Source: Desmodus rotundus
Lineage: Eukaryota > Chordata > Mammalia > Chiroptera > Phyllostomidae
Direction of reading: 5' to 3'
Assembly: GCF_022682495.2 (NCBI RefSeq)
Contig: NC_071396.1
Location: forward strand, 58,669,159-58,733,158
Length of the DNA stretch: 64,000 bases
The notes beneath the pieces were generated by a model. The model did no database searches and had not been told where the DNA came from. It was given only the letters and a program-made list of their open reading frames with translations. The position numbers and the translations under genes are program-made. Numbering within the stretch: position 1 is the first letter of the stretch; every line of letters begins with the position of its first letter. Of the stretch, positions 33,132 through 45,002 are shown in pieces.

Positions 33132-34042
33132 TAAAAAGTTGCTCAACATCACTAATCATATGAGAAATGCAAATCAAAACCACAGTAAGATACTGCCTCA
33201 CACCTGTCAGAATGGCCATCATCAATAAATCAACAAACAACAAGTGCTGGAGAGGCTGTGGAGAAGAGGGAACCCTAGTGTACTGTTGGTGGGAATGCAG
33301 ATTGGTGCAACCGCTATGGGATACAGTGTAGAGTTTCTTTTAAAAATTCAAAGTGGAATTGCCTTATGACCTAGTGATTCCACTCCTAGGAATATATCCA
33401 AAAAAAACCCTCCAAAACATTAATTTGAAAGAATATATTCACCCCTATTTTCTGAAGTGTTATTTACAATAGTCAAGATATGGAAGGAAGCAACCCCAGT
33501 CCCTACCAGTAGATGAGTGGATAAAAAAGCTGCAGTGCCCACACACAATGGAATACTACTTGGCCATAAAGAAGAATGAGCTCTTACTTTTTGCAACAGC
33601 ATGGATGGAGCTAGAGGGTATTATACTAAGCAAAATAAGCTAGATAGAAAGACAAATACCAAATGGTATTTCACTTATATGTGAAATTTAAGAACAAAAT
33701 TAACACACAAAATAGAAATCAAACTCATAGATATAGAAAACAGACTGACAGAAGGTCCCCTCCCCTTATAGGGAGGCTGGGTGAAAAAGGTGAAGGGATT
33801 ATGCAGTATAAATCTGCGGTTATAGAATAGTCACAGAGATGTAGATCACAGCATAGACAATAGTCAATAATATCATGACAACTATGTATTGAACCAGGTG
33901 GGTACTTGAAGTGCAGGAGAACCACTTCATAAAGTACATGATTTTTCAACCACTTTGCTGTACATCTGAGACTAATACAGAATAATACTAAGTGTAAACT
34001 TTAAGTGAAAAAAATTTTTAATTTAAAAACACTTTAAAAAAA
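33132..34042 (+). mobile_element. L1 3' fragment (ORF2 C-terminus and 3' UTR)
   Basis: Starts in ORF2 (AGAAATGCAAATCAAAACCA) and reads [17 protein letters not shown], then continues to the tail. It is flanked by an 18-bp diverged duplication AGAATT[T/C]CCTGATTT[G/A]GC at 33114-33131 and 34043-34060, so it is a 5'-truncated insertion of moderate age. Confidence 0.85.
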
Positions 34043-34060
34043 AGAATTCCCTGATTTAGC

Positions 34061-35085
34061 AAGCCCCAAAAAGTCGAATCCTAAGCCAAAACTGAGAAAG
34101 CTGAGAAGCAACCAGACTTATACTGTCAAATTTCCCAAATGCTCTGGAATAAGCAGCACTGGTTACCTTTACAAGAAGGGATGAAACCATACTAGATATA
34201 AGAAAGCTGTTTGGAAGTCTGTTTAGGCATCAGCTGGATTCCTAGTTCCTCTTCCCAAAACTGCACAGCTGACAAATATCTCTTCTCCCTAGTAAAAGAC
34301 TGGAAGTTTATTCTTTAAAGAGGGTAAAACAGAGGATCTCTAACCTAGTAGACACCAGGCACAACTGTAGGAGGAGGCTTACACTGCAAACAAGAGGAGT
34401 AAAATATATTTATGCATATATGTTTCTAATAGTGAGATGCCCAGTCCTCTCCCAACCCTGGCTCCCAGAACACTGGCAACCAGCCCTTTAAACTCCCAGA
34501 AGAACAGAAGTTCCCTTTTTAAAGAATCTAGTCACCTAAGAGAAAAGACCTAAAGATGTTGAGATTAGAAATTTTGAAGTAAAATGATTCAACCAGACCA
34601 TCCTCCTGAGAAGCCATAGTTAAGAGACTCCACCACCATGCTCAAAACTTCCAACCAGCTTTCTGGTGGCAAATGCCACCAGACATTTGAGGAGACTGGG
34701 CACGTGGAAAAACTGAAACAAAAAACAAACAAAAAGAAATGGGGAAAGCAACCCTTACAGGGAGAAAAGATTTTTTTAAACTATTTTAATATCTTCAGAG
34801 AGTTAAGATACTATACACATGAGCAAAACTATTCCTTTAAATTAAAAACAAAGGGGAGCAAGAACAAAAGAGTCCTTAGAAATTTGAAAATATGAAAGTA
34901 CTGTTTTCTTGGATGTTGGTGGGTTCATCCCCTGGGTTAGGCTAGTTCCCTCTCACTTAAGAGCTAGGCCTTCTACCCTTTCCACTGCCCATTCCCCAGT
35001 GCCCACCCACAGCCCACCCACCGCCCCTTCTCTGCCCTCTCCTTCCAATCTCAGTCTGAGGTCCTCAGCTTAGCTGTGCACTCAC
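34061..35085 (-). other. PODXL2 intron 4, end; no gene
   Basis: About 1 kb of intron leading to exon 4. Nothing recognised apart from a short A-rich region at 34715-34740. Confidence 0.55.
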
Positions 35086-35160
35086 ACAGTCTATGTTCTC
35101 TGTCATGTTCAGAATGATGTAATTTTTCCCAGCCAGATTGCTCCAGTCTTTGCAGATCAC
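35086..35160 (-). CDS. PODXL2: PODXL2 exon 4 (stalk start)
   Basis: A 75-bp exon encoding VICKDWSNLAGKNYIILNMT then ENIDC, with acceptor TGTACAG and donor GTGAGT. NMT is a potential N-glycosylation site. The two Cys residues belong to the conserved stalk disulfide set of CD34-family proteins. Confidence 0.97.
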
Positions 35161-35940
35161 CTGTACAATGAAACAGAAAGAAGGGTGACAGTTACAATGA
35201 GCATAAGGAAAGGCATCCAGAGAGAACATGGGTAGAAAATTTTTGAGAAGCTAGGAGGTGAAGGCAAAGTATAAGTCTATGATAGCTAGGTGGGAGCTGA
35301 TAGCCTCTGCAAGAGGATGACATGCCCAGAATCCAACCCAAGGTTCACACACCAATATATCTTCACGGACCAAGTGAGAGGAGGAAGCCAAGAGTGACAC
35401 AAAGGAAGAGAAAACTGTGTCAAAGGAGCTAGACCAAAGAGGGTATGCCCTAGCTAGAGACAAACTTGTTTTTAAAATTCTGTAGGGCAAACAAAAGTAT
35501 TCCTGTGGGCTAGGTGCACAGGCTGAAAACTTAGGACCCCTTTCTTTTCCTTCTGGTGTTGAAAGGTGTGAGCACTGATTTAGGTGTGTGTGTATACTAG
35601 GTAGGTATGATTAGGGGAGGAGAGAGAGCAACTGCACATGTAGTAGTGGGTGTGGGAACAGAGCTGAAGAGAATACAAGTCAGGCACAAACTCTCTCCAC
35701 TGTCATAAGCAGTGTGGAAGCCAAGGGTAGCAGCAGTAGCACCTGAAAAAATGAAAACCAAGCCAGAGCACCATATGCTTTCAAAGCTTCTACTTCGCAT
35801 GTAAGTGTGGTGAGGACACCCACTGCCAGGCCATGAGGTGTGCATCCCCAACAGTTCTGGGCCTCTATCCTCAGCCTGGCAGACCTCCCACTGCCATGCA
35901 GCCCCAGGGTGGCCAAGGCCTGCATGCACTTCCACGTTAC
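35161..35940 (-). other. PODXL2 intron 3, nothing recognised
   Basis: A 780-bp intron with GTAACG at the donor end and TGTACAG at the acceptor. Open frames on either strand that extend from exon 3 into it are read-through artefacts. Confidence 0.6.
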
Positions 35941-36701
35941 CTGAGTAGAATCCCAGGGGATTCTGGATTGAGCTTCAGCAGCCTGTCTTTGCTGGGACTG
36001 CTGGCTGAGGTCTTCTTGTCCCAAGGTAGCAGAGGAAGGTGTCAGCTCCATATCTTGAGGGGCCTGGGAAAAAGCAGCTGAGGCTCCAGGGTAAAGGGGG
36101 TCTTCATCTGGGGTCTCAAATCCACTGGAGGCTTGAGGGAATGATGCTGAGGACAGCACCTTCCCTTGTTTGCCAGCCAACACAGCTATTCCCATGGTAG
36201 ACTTCTCACTTGCCTGCTGAGGAGCCTCAAACTCTATTTCATGCCCTGCAGCTGGTGGCACTGTATCCCCTGCCTCCTGGCTGGCGAAGTCCTGACCCCC
36301 CAGGGTCACAGTAGTTGAGGTGACTGAGGATGGTGACAGGCTTGGCTCTATGCTGCTCCCTACCTCCACATCTGAGGAGGTCTGGTCCTCAAAATCTTCA
36401 TGCCTATGTTTGGGAGCCAGGGGAGTCTGGCTGATGCTGCTGGTAGGAGAAAACTGATAGACCTGAGTTTGGGCTTCTTCTTGAGCTCTATTCACAAGCA
36501 GTAGTTCTTCCTCCTCCTTCTCCTTCTCTACTTCTTCTTTCTCCTCCTCATCCTTCTCTTCTTCCTCTCCAGGAGCCATATGCCAGGGTGGCTCCATCAG
36601 GTTCATCTTAGGCAAGGGAGGGGGGAGGCTCAATGCCTCTTGACCCTGGCTGGTATCTTCTATGGGATCTGCCTTCTCAGTCAAGTCTGGGAAACCATAA
36701 T
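35941..36701 (-). CDS. PODXL2: PODXL2 exon 3 (acidic and mucin region)
   Basis: A 761-bp exon joining upstream inside an Asp codon (D|YGFPDLTEKADPIEDTS) and ending PWDSTQ before GTAACG. First comes a Glu-rich stretch (EEEEKDEEEKEEVEKEKEEE at about 36570-36505), then a Ser/Thr/Pro-rich mucin part, then MELTPSSATLGQEDLSQQ and AEAQSRIPWDSTQ, almost identical to human. The Tyr at the exon start sits in an acidic setting suited to tyrosine sulfation. The mucin part diverges faster than the ends, as is usual. Confidence 0.96.
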
Positions 36702-36915
36702 CTAAGAACAGAGATAGAAAATTAATTCACTAGGTTCATTATTCACTGATTTGTTCAGTATTTGCTGAACAGATGACATAAAAGAACCACGAGACCCATA
36801 GGGGGACAGTGAGGAGATTGCAATATAGGTCATATCAGAAAAAGAGTAGGTTATGGCTGGGTAAGGGAAAGGGGGCTAACTGCAGGCTGTTCCTCATTTC
36901 CTTCATAATATTAAA
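36702..36915 (-). other. PODXL2 intron 2, short unique stretch
   Basis: Between exon 3 and the first SINE; no recognised feature. Confidence 0.5.
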
Positions 36916-36928
36916 AATGACATAAATC

Positions 36929-37120
36929 TGCTCTGGCCAGTGCAGCTCATTTGGTTGGAGTATTATCCCATACAGCAGAAGGTTTTGGGTTCAATCCCTG
37001 GTCAGGGCACATGCCTAAATTATGGATTCAATCCCTGGTTGGGGCACATATGAGAAGTCACAGATAGATGTTTCTCTCTCCTGCTCTCTCCCTTCCCCTA
37101 AAATCAATAAACATATCTTA
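36929..37120 (+). mobile_element. Ves SINE 3, left part
   Basis: TGCTCTGGCCAGTGCAGCTC and GGTTCAATCCCTGGTCAGGG, with a partly duplicated middle (a second TTCAATCCCTGGTTGGGG at 37027). Its target-site duplication AATGACATAAATC is at 36916-36928 and 39048-39060, so the SINE's own tail (39032-39047) lies beyond element D. Confidence 0.85.
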
Positions 37121-39031
37121 AAGTATATTTTATTGATTATGCTATTACAGTTGTCCCATTTTTTGAATCCCCTTTATTCCCCTATACCCTGCACCACCTC
37201 CCCTCCTACCAGAATTCTTCCACCCCTTAGTTTATGTCTGTGGGTTCTACACATAAGTTCTTTGGCTTCTCCATTTCCTACACTATTCTTAACCTTCCCA
37301 TGTCTATTTTGTACCTACCATTTATGCTTCTTATTCCCTGTACCTTTATCCCCATTCTCCCCACTCCCCCTCCACCCTGTTAACCCTCCATGTGATCTCC
37401 ATATCTCTGATTCTGTTCCTGTTCTAGTTGTTTGCTTAGTATGTTTTTGTTTTTGTTTTAGGTTCAGTTGTTGACAGTTGTGAGTTTGTTGTCATTTTAC
37501 TGTTCATAGTTTTGATCTTTTTCTTTTTCTTAGAGAAATCCCTTTAACATTTCATATAATAAGGGCTTGGTGATGATGAACTCCTTTAACTTGACCTTAT
37601 CTGGGAAGCACTTTATCTGCCCTTCCATTCTAAATGATAGCTTTGCTGCATACAGTAATCTAGGTTGTAGGTCCTGGCCTTTCATGATTTTGAATACTTC
37701 TTGCCAGCCCCTTCTTGCCTGCATGGTTTCTTTTGAGAATTCAGCTGATAGCCTAATGGGCACTCCTTTGTAGGTAACTGTATCCTTTTCTCTTGCTGCT
37801 TCTAAGATTCTCTCCTTCTGTTTCATCTTGGGTAATGTAATTATGATGTGCCTTGGTGTGTTCCTCCTTGGGTCCAGCTTCTTTGGGACTCTCTTGAGCT
37901 TCCTGGACTTCCTGAAAGTCTATTTCCTTTGCCAGATGAGGGAAGTTCTCCTTCATTATTTGTTCAAATAAGTTTTCAATTTCTTGGTCTTCTTCTCCTT
38001 CTGGCACCCCTATAATTCAGATGTTGGAACATTTAAAGTTGTCCCAGAGGTTCCTAAGCCACTCCTCATTTTTCTGAATTTTTATTTCTTCATTCTATTG
38101 CAGTTTAATGTTTATTTCTTCCTTCTGTCCCAAATAATTGAGTTCCAGTTTTCTTCCCTTCACTCTTGGTTCCCTGTATATTTTTCTGTATTTCACTTTG
38201 CATAGCCTTCACTTTTTCCTCTATTTTGTGACCATACTCAACCGTTTCTGTGAGCATCCTGATTACCAGTGTTTTGAACTCTCCATCTGATAGGCTGGCT
38301 ATCTCTTCATTGCTTAGTTCTTTTTCTGGAGTTTTGATCTGCTCTTTCATTTGGGTCATAGTTCTTTGCCTCAGCACAGCTGTTATGTTGTAAGGGGCAG
38401 AGCCTTAGGTATTTGCCAGAGTGGGGCAACCTACATCACTAAGTTGTGGTGCTGTATGTGGGGGAGAGGTCCAAAAGGTAACAATGCTGCTTGCTTGGCT
38501 CTCACCTGGCTTTTAGTTACTTCCCCTGCTACCCACAAGCAAATTGGACCCTTTTGGTGCTGATTCCCAGGTGAGTGGGTTTGTGTACATTCTAGGACCC
38601 CGTGTGTCTCTCCAACGAACTCTCCTGTGAGGCTGGGAGTTTCTCCTGCCACTGCAACCCCCAAAGATTTTTTACAGCCAGAGGTTTTGAGGCTTTATTT
38701 CCCCATGCTGAAACCCTGGGTTGCGTGATCTGTCTTGCACCTTAGTTGTTCCTCCCAGTTTATCCACATGCAAATGTGGGACCACTCTGTCTGCCAGCCA
38801 CCACCTTGCCACGCATCCTCTCCACCCCAGCTGTCCACCTCCGCCCCTCCTACCAGTCTGGATGAATGTGTCTTCTTTAACTCTTTGGTTGTCAGACTTC
38901 CATACAGTTTGATGTTCTGGCAGTTCTGGTTGTTTTTTGTTTTAAAATTTGTTGTTGTTGTTCTTTTGGTTGTATGAGGAGGTAAAGTGCATCTACCTAG
39001 CCTCCATCTTCGCTGGAAGTCCCAATTTTTC
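37121..39031 (-). mobile_element. HAL1-like element D, inserted in a Ves SINE
   Basis: About 1.9 kb on the minus strand. The tail (left) reads TTGATTATGCTATTACAGTT, the ORF1 remnants run 38377 to 37530 in several frames, and the 5' end (right) has CCTCCATCTTCGCTGG. Flanks CAATAAACAT[A/T]TCTT[A/G] at 37105-37120 and 39032-39047 are the target-site duplication, taken from the SINE tail. There is no ORF2. Confidence 0.87.
37530..38377 (-). pseudogene. ORF1 remnant of HAL1-like element D
   Basis: Frames 38377-38105, 38007-37753 and 37826-37530 together cover the N-terminus (MTQMKEQIKTPEKELSNEE), coiled coil, RRM-like and C-terminal domains. At least two frameshifts separate them. The final 98-codon frame holds LSAEFSKETMQARRGWQE and LKEFIITKPLLYEMLKG. 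Confidence 0.82.
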
Positions 39032-39439
39032 CAATAAACATTTCTTGAATGACATAAATCTTCCACAAAAATTACATAAATACAGATTTGTATAAAGTAG
39101 AAATGATAGCCCTTGTTTAGATAGAGTTTGGATATCTTCTCTATTGTTTTTAAAATTTGTTTATGTTTCCTCATCTGGGAATTTCAACAAGAAGAACCTA
39201 TTAAAAAAGATTCTCTTTATAAGCTCTAAGAACCCTTTCAGGGAACAAAATATAATTTTAAAATTCCAATTAGTATCCTCAGAAAGTCAAAACTATTGCA
39301 TCCCTAAAATAAAAGAGGATAATAAGAAAGTCAAGTAATCTTTTAAAAGGAAAGAGTTCTTGGAAATTTAAATTCGATTGTTGAAATGTAAAAATTCAAT
39401 AGAATAGCTGAAAAAAACATCATGGGAAGGTCTCCAGAG

Positions 39440-40690
39440 CAAAAGCAAAATGACAAGATTTTATTTTTTTATGATTCCCAAAAAGATAGAACCAACAAAA
39501 TGGAGAGAATAAATAGTCAAAACAAGAAGAAAAAAAAAGAAGAAGAGGAAGAAAATTTCTGTGGTCTGGCAGTATGAATCTTCATAGTGAAAGGGAATAC
39601 AAAAAAGGGGAAAGACAGAAGATTCACATCAAGCCTCATTCTATGCCAACTCAGAATTCTAAGGGGCAACAGAAAATCCTAAAAACTCTCAGAAAAAGAA
39701 TGAAGGAACCCATAAAGGAACAAGAAACAGATTATTAAATTATCATTGAAACTGGAAAAGACACGAGTTTGGGCTGCATGTCACTACCAAACCCAATAAC
39801 CAATGGCAGCGATTGAATCTATATGGGAGCTTTATTCAAATGGCCAGCAATCTGAGAAGATGGTGGGTTCATACCCTGACAGACCATCTTCATCTTTTCT
39901 TTCCAGGCCAAGGTTTTTATAGCAGGGAATAAACAAGGTACAGTGAGCAGTTTTGAAATTCAGGGAGGGTCAGGTAGAACAAACTGCAACATTCCTGTCC
40001 TGGGAGGTTAGCTGTTCCCAGGGGCAGGTGGTCATTTGCCCCTCTCTGAAACACAGTGGCTTGGATGCCTCCACTTGTCCCCAAGCAGTAATCTTTAGCA
40101 GTGCCCCAGGAGGTCGGCTGTTTTCCCAGGAGCCAGGATGGGCCTTATCTGTAGTTTCTGAAACAAAATCTTTCACATATACATTACTTGCTAGCCTTAT
40201 AACTATTTACCCCAAACCAAAATTTTCCAACTCTTAAGTTCCCTATCATCATCACACTTCTAATTAATAACACTAGACTGAAGGAAAAAAACTGAAAAAC
40301 ACATTCCAAATTGTAAGGGAAGTTTAGTTTGAAGCTGAAATTTTATACCCAAGTAAACTATACTTCAAGTGTGATTAAAAATAAAGACATTTTTATATAT
40401 GCAAGGACTAAAAGGTTTTACTATCCACAGATTCTGAGAAAATTATTTAAAGAAGTTCTCTCAGAAACCACCCCCCACCACCCCCGGAAAAAGACATGGG
40501 AAATCAAGAAACATGAGAGGAACATCATAAAAGTAAATCTCATGGTAGAAGCTGTGTAGCAGGCCTAGAGAGCAATTATTCAAATTAAACCCAGGATATA
40601 GAGAGCACTGAGAATCATTACCAAAAGAAAAATTGATTCCCTATGACAAAAGTATGATTTTTACAAACTGAATAATCTCAGTGTTAACTG
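39440..40690 (+). mobile_element. Ancient L1/HAL1 ORF1-type fragment, split by an LTR
   Basis: Diverged segments before and after the LTR (GCTGAAATTTTATACCCAAG, CTATACTTCAAGTGTGATTA, AAATAAAGACATTTTTATAT) correspond to the end of L1 ORF1, where ILYPAKLSF and KTFPD are encoded. The match is weak and the boundaries are rough. Confidence 0.4.
39779..40247 (-). mobile_element. Solo LTR of the same ERV family as 4351-4797
   Basis: Shares TGTCACTACC at the left, the GATTGAATCTATATGGGAGC block (which carries AATAAA on the minus strand), AGACCATCTTCATC and the AAGTTCCCTATCA right end with the proviral LTR. No gag or pol lies beside it, so it is a solo LTR. Confidence 0.7.
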
Positions 40691-40699
40691 AAAGCCCAC

Positions 40700-41840
40700 T
40701 ATAATATTTAAATGAATAACTACAATAATCTGCCTACCCCACTTCTTTTAAATATACAACTTTTTTTCAGTAGTAAAGACTTAGTAACTTAAGACCTTCC
40801 ATTACTCTCCTCCTGCACGCACCCTGCAAGGAAGCTTACTTACTCCCCACACAAAGCAGGCTTCTTCCCTGAAAGTCATGACATTCAGGGGACAGGCCTG
40901 CTGCTGGAACTGTGACCACAGAACTGCTGAGGAAACCCATGCCAGACTCCAATACAGAGCAATCTAGTATCATTTTTATAGACATGGAAAATCAATCAAG
41001 GTTCACAGAACACTTGAGGAAAGCCAGGTCTGTGAAAAAGCGTGAGGGTAAGAAAGCAAAGCAACTGACCGCTGAGAATAGAGTTAATCTAGTAAACAAA
41101 AGAGAATGTAGAAAATCTTCTTATTAACATCTTCAGAGATATTCAAGAGGAAATTACATCCATAAAACAAGTATATAGAAGGAAAAATGTATGACTTCAA
41201 TATAAGTAAAAACCTTATAATAGACAGATGTGCTTAAAATTGAAATGCAATGCATAAAAAAATAACTGAAATGGGCTGGATGACCACTTATCAGAATACT
41301 ATAGAACAGAATGTCAGATGGGTGCTTGGGAAATAAAACAAATACAATCATGAGATTTTATTACTAGAAAATTAATCTGACAGCAATGTGCAAGAATTCG
41401 ATGAAGGAGAGAATGAAAGCAGAGAAAAGAATTAGGGGGCTTGTTGTACTAATTCAGGAGAGATAAATGAAGGTGATGATATTGGAAATGATAAGAGAAA
41501 AATGAATTCAGCACATGGCCCTGGGGTAGAACTGATAAAATGTGGTGGGCTAACAGGAAGAAGTTAGTACTCTGACTGACTGTGGGAGTAGCCATGCTAC
41601 AACAGAAGTTGTTAAGTCTAGAGGAAAACTGCTTTGGAAACCCTCAGGAAGCACTTTAACAAGCCAATAGACTAGAGAAAGTCTCAAATGTGGCCAGATG
41701 GCAATGCACTCACCAGCAGAATTCCACTGGGGTATGAGGTGGGGGGATTCCCAAGATGTCAAGCTGACCAAAACAATCCCTCTACTCAATTTGATGCCCT
41801 CTTTCCAAAAGCCAAGTTTCCATGCCTCCAGAGAGAACCT
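40700..41840 (-). other. PODXL2 intron 2, possible ancient repeat debris
   Basis: A+T-rich text at 40900-41500 looks like eroded LINE sequence, but I cannot assign it. No gene. Confidence 0.35.
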
Positions 41841-41844
41841 GGCT

Positions 41845-42051
41845 CCCAGTAAAATTCCCTAAACTGTTTATATCCTCCTCTAAGATGGCAAATAATAGTG
41901 GTCATGCTGTTGATGATATGATCTGGGAGCCAGAAGATTTAGCCACTTAAAATTAGTCTCACTTTTAAACCTGTCTAAGCAATTCTCTGGGCTTCAGTCC
42001 TATTCGCCATCTTAGAGGGGGATGTAAACAGTTTAGGGAATTTTACTGGGG
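41845..42051. repeat. Inverted repeat, 45-bp arms with 116-bp loop
   Basis: The left arm 41845-41889 (CCCAGTAAAATTCCCTAAAC...) is the reverse complement of the right arm 42006-42050, with about three mismatches. The arms span TAAACTGTTTA and TCTAAGATGGC. The loop (41890-42005) includes MIR-like text. No flanking TA or other target duplication was seen. Confidence 0.9.
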
Positions 42052-42654
42052 TTCTTTCTAGAACCTATGTTCTAAGTTTTGGAGGTAGTTTTGATAAATG
42101 TCTTACACATATGGCATTAAGGACAACTCCTCTACTATCCTAAATGAAAATAAAATAGGCTTCACTAGATTACAAACTCTTACTGATAAGCAAGGTAATT
42201 TTCTTTATCTCTACATTCCTAGCAGCCAACACAGTGCATGGCCCAGAGTAGAAAGGACAGTGATGAATTTGTGTTCATTGAACTCTTGATTTCCATCTTC
42301 TGCCTCTTATACCAAGGGCCTGTTCTTTTAGGGATAGAATAGAGCCTCCAAACACAGTACAGATTTCTCCTTCACTATCTACAGAAGCTCCTCTCCTCCT
42401 TAAATGTGGTCACTCCCAAATAATGATCTTTGATTCACCATTTCTATACTTCTTTCTCACAGAGTTTGCAGATTCCAAACACTTATCTGTTAGCTCTATG
42501 CTAAAGACTCCCAGATCTACATCCCTCACCATCTCCCTTCACCCTTCCAGCCTCTCATGTCCAGTGACTTGACAAATCACTAAACGATGCTTGCTGGCAC
42601 TTGGAATTGGCAGGATTTTTCCTACTTCTTTACCACTTCTCAGTATCCAACACG

Positions 42655-42875
42655 ATTTCTTTTCCTTTCACTGTGTGATCTCAGTTCCACTGCTTATTGA
42701 CTGTGTTGCCTTAAACATGTTACTTCATCTTGTGTGTTACTTTTATGTCTCCTTTTCCTTATATGTAAAATAACAGTACCTCGCACATAGGGCTGTGGTC
42801 AGGATTCAATGAGATAAAATCTGGGCATAACCCATAGGACAGAGCAAATACTTGATGAATTTTAGTATTCCTCCT
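42655..42875 (+). repeat. MIR SINE
   Basis: ACTGTGTGATCTCAGTTCCA, CTTAAACATGTTACTTCATC, TATATGTAAAATAACAGTAC and ATAGGGCTGTGGTCAGGATT give the MIR order. Confidence 0.8.
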
Positions 42876-44114
42876 CCTATTATTATCATGAAAGGAATTT
42901 TTATACTGTAAAATCATAATAGGAGACATAGCATTGTTCTGGAAATCTGCTCCAAAGATGAGGAGCAGGATAAACACTTGAGTGATAAATCAAAGAGAAT
43001 CCAGAAAGAGGGCAGGAAAGGACTGGCCATCCACTGACAAGTGTAGATATGATCTGAATATCAGAAATGTCTCTTACACCAGAAACAAGAATTTGTAGTG
43101 AGACCTATTGGGGGCATAGACTATGATCAGAAGGCATGACTAGAAGTCTTCCAGGAGCAGCTGTGGGACAGTCTTGGATAGGATGAAAACAGGGTTCTCA
43201 GGAGAGTGGACAGCACCCAAATATGGATGTAGACTAATGAGTAAAGAAACCAAGCATTATCCAACAGTGGAACCATGACATGATCAACTGAGAAAAATAC
43301 AATAGTATTTCTATAACATTCCTGCCAAAACTGCAAAATCTGAGTCTAATCATGGGGAAACATTAGACAAACCAAAATTCAGAGGTATCGACTTCCAGCC
43401 AACACAGAGGTGTAGGTAGACACACTGTGCCTCCTCACACAACCAAAAGAAGGACAACAACAAACTCAAAAACAAAAAACAAGAACTGAGAGAAAATTGA
43501 ACTGTATGGAACTCCAATAACCAAGGAGTTAAAGAAGAAACATTTATCCAGACCTGTAGGAGGGGTGGAGACAGACAGCCAGGTGGAAAAGACTCTGGGC
43601 AAAGCAGTGGCTGGAGGACCTGGGCCAGCAAGGTGGTGGGCAAGATGGCTGTTGGTGGACCACGCAATGCAGTGGCTTGTGGACTGGGCGGTCCCACATT
43701 TGCATACAGGTGAACTGGGAGGAACAACTTCGGAGCAAGACAGACAGTTCAACCCAGGGATCCAGTGTGGGGAAATAAAGCCTCAAAGCCTCTGACTGAA
43801 AACACCTGTGGTGGGGTGAGGTGACAGCAGGACAAACTCCCAGCCTCACAGGACAGTTAGTTGGAGAGACCCACAGGGTCCTAGAATAAACCCACTCACC
43901 CAGGAATCAGCACCAGAAGGGCCTAATTTGATTGTGGGAGCAGAGGAAGTGACTGAAAACTGGCAGAGAGCAGAGCTAGTGGTGCTGTTCCCTCTCAGAC
44001 CCCTCTCCCACATACAGCACCACAATTCAGTGATGTGGCTGCCCCGCCCTGGTGAACACCTAAGGCTCTGCCCCTTGCTATGTAAAAAGCACTCCAAGAC
44101 AAAAAAAAAAGGCC

Positions 44115-44989
44115 CAAATGAAAAAAGAGATCAAAGCTCCAGAAAAATACAACTAAGCAATGAAGAGATAGCCAACCTATCAGATGCACAGTTCAAAATA
44201 CTTAATTAGGATGCTCACAGAATTGGTTGAATATGGTCACAAATTAGAGGAAAATGAAGGCTATGAAAAGTGAAATAAAGGAAAATGTACAGGGAACCAA
44301 CAGTGACAGTAAGGAAACCAGGACTCAAATCAATGGTTTTGAGCAGAAGGAAGAAAGAAACGTTCAACCAGAACAGAATGAAGAAACAAGAATTTTTTTT
44401 TAAATGAGGAGAGGCTTAGGAACCTTCCGGACATCTTTAAATGTTCCAACCTCTGAATCATAGGGGTGCAAGAAGGAGAAGAGGAAGACCAAGAAAATGA
44501 AAACTTATTTGAAAAAATAACGGAGAGCCTCCCTAATCTGGCAAAGGAAATAGACTTTCAGGAAGTCCAGGAAGCTCAAAGAGTCTCAAAGAAGTTGGAC
44601 CCAAGGAGGAACACACCAGACACATCATAATTACACTACGCAAGATTAAAGATAAGGAAAGAATCTTAAAAGCAGCAAGAGAAAAGGAGAGAGTTACCTA
44701 CAAAGGAGTTCCCATTAGACTATCAGCTGATTTCTCAAAAGAAACCTTGCAGGCAAGAAAGGGCTGGAAAGAAGTACATGAATTCATGAAAGGCAACATC
44801 CATGAAATTCATGAAAATCATGAAACCTTCATCCATGAATTCATGAAACCTACATGCAAGATCACTCTATCTAGCAACGCTATCATTTAGAATGGAAGGT
44901 CAGATAAAGTGCTTCCCAGATAAGGTCAAGTTAAAGAAGTTCATCATCACCAAGCCCTTATTATATTAAATGTTAAAGGGAGTTACCTA
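44115..44989 (+). pseudogene. ORF1 remnant of HAL1-like element E
   Basis: The same ORF1 text as the sister copies, but with multiple frameshifts, a poly(T) where the family has a coding CAGAAAA (44392-44402), and a short local repeat at 44768-44852. Not translatable. Confidence 0.8.
44768..44852 (+). repeat. Local CATGAAATTC-type repeat expansion in element E
   Basis: Units such as CATGAATTCATGAAA, CATGAAATTCATGAAA and ATCATGAAACC recur about six times, where sister copies have a single TCATGAAAGGCAAGG. About 60 bp were added after insertion or in the source copy. Confidence 0.8.
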
Positions 44990-45002
44990 AGAAAAAGAAG
45001 AA

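Noticed and set aside
35680..35940. Extension of the 334-aa minus ORF beyond PODXL2 exon 3
   Set aside because: Residues after WDSTQ come from intron 3. The donor GTAACG and the in-phase exon at 35160 explain the end.
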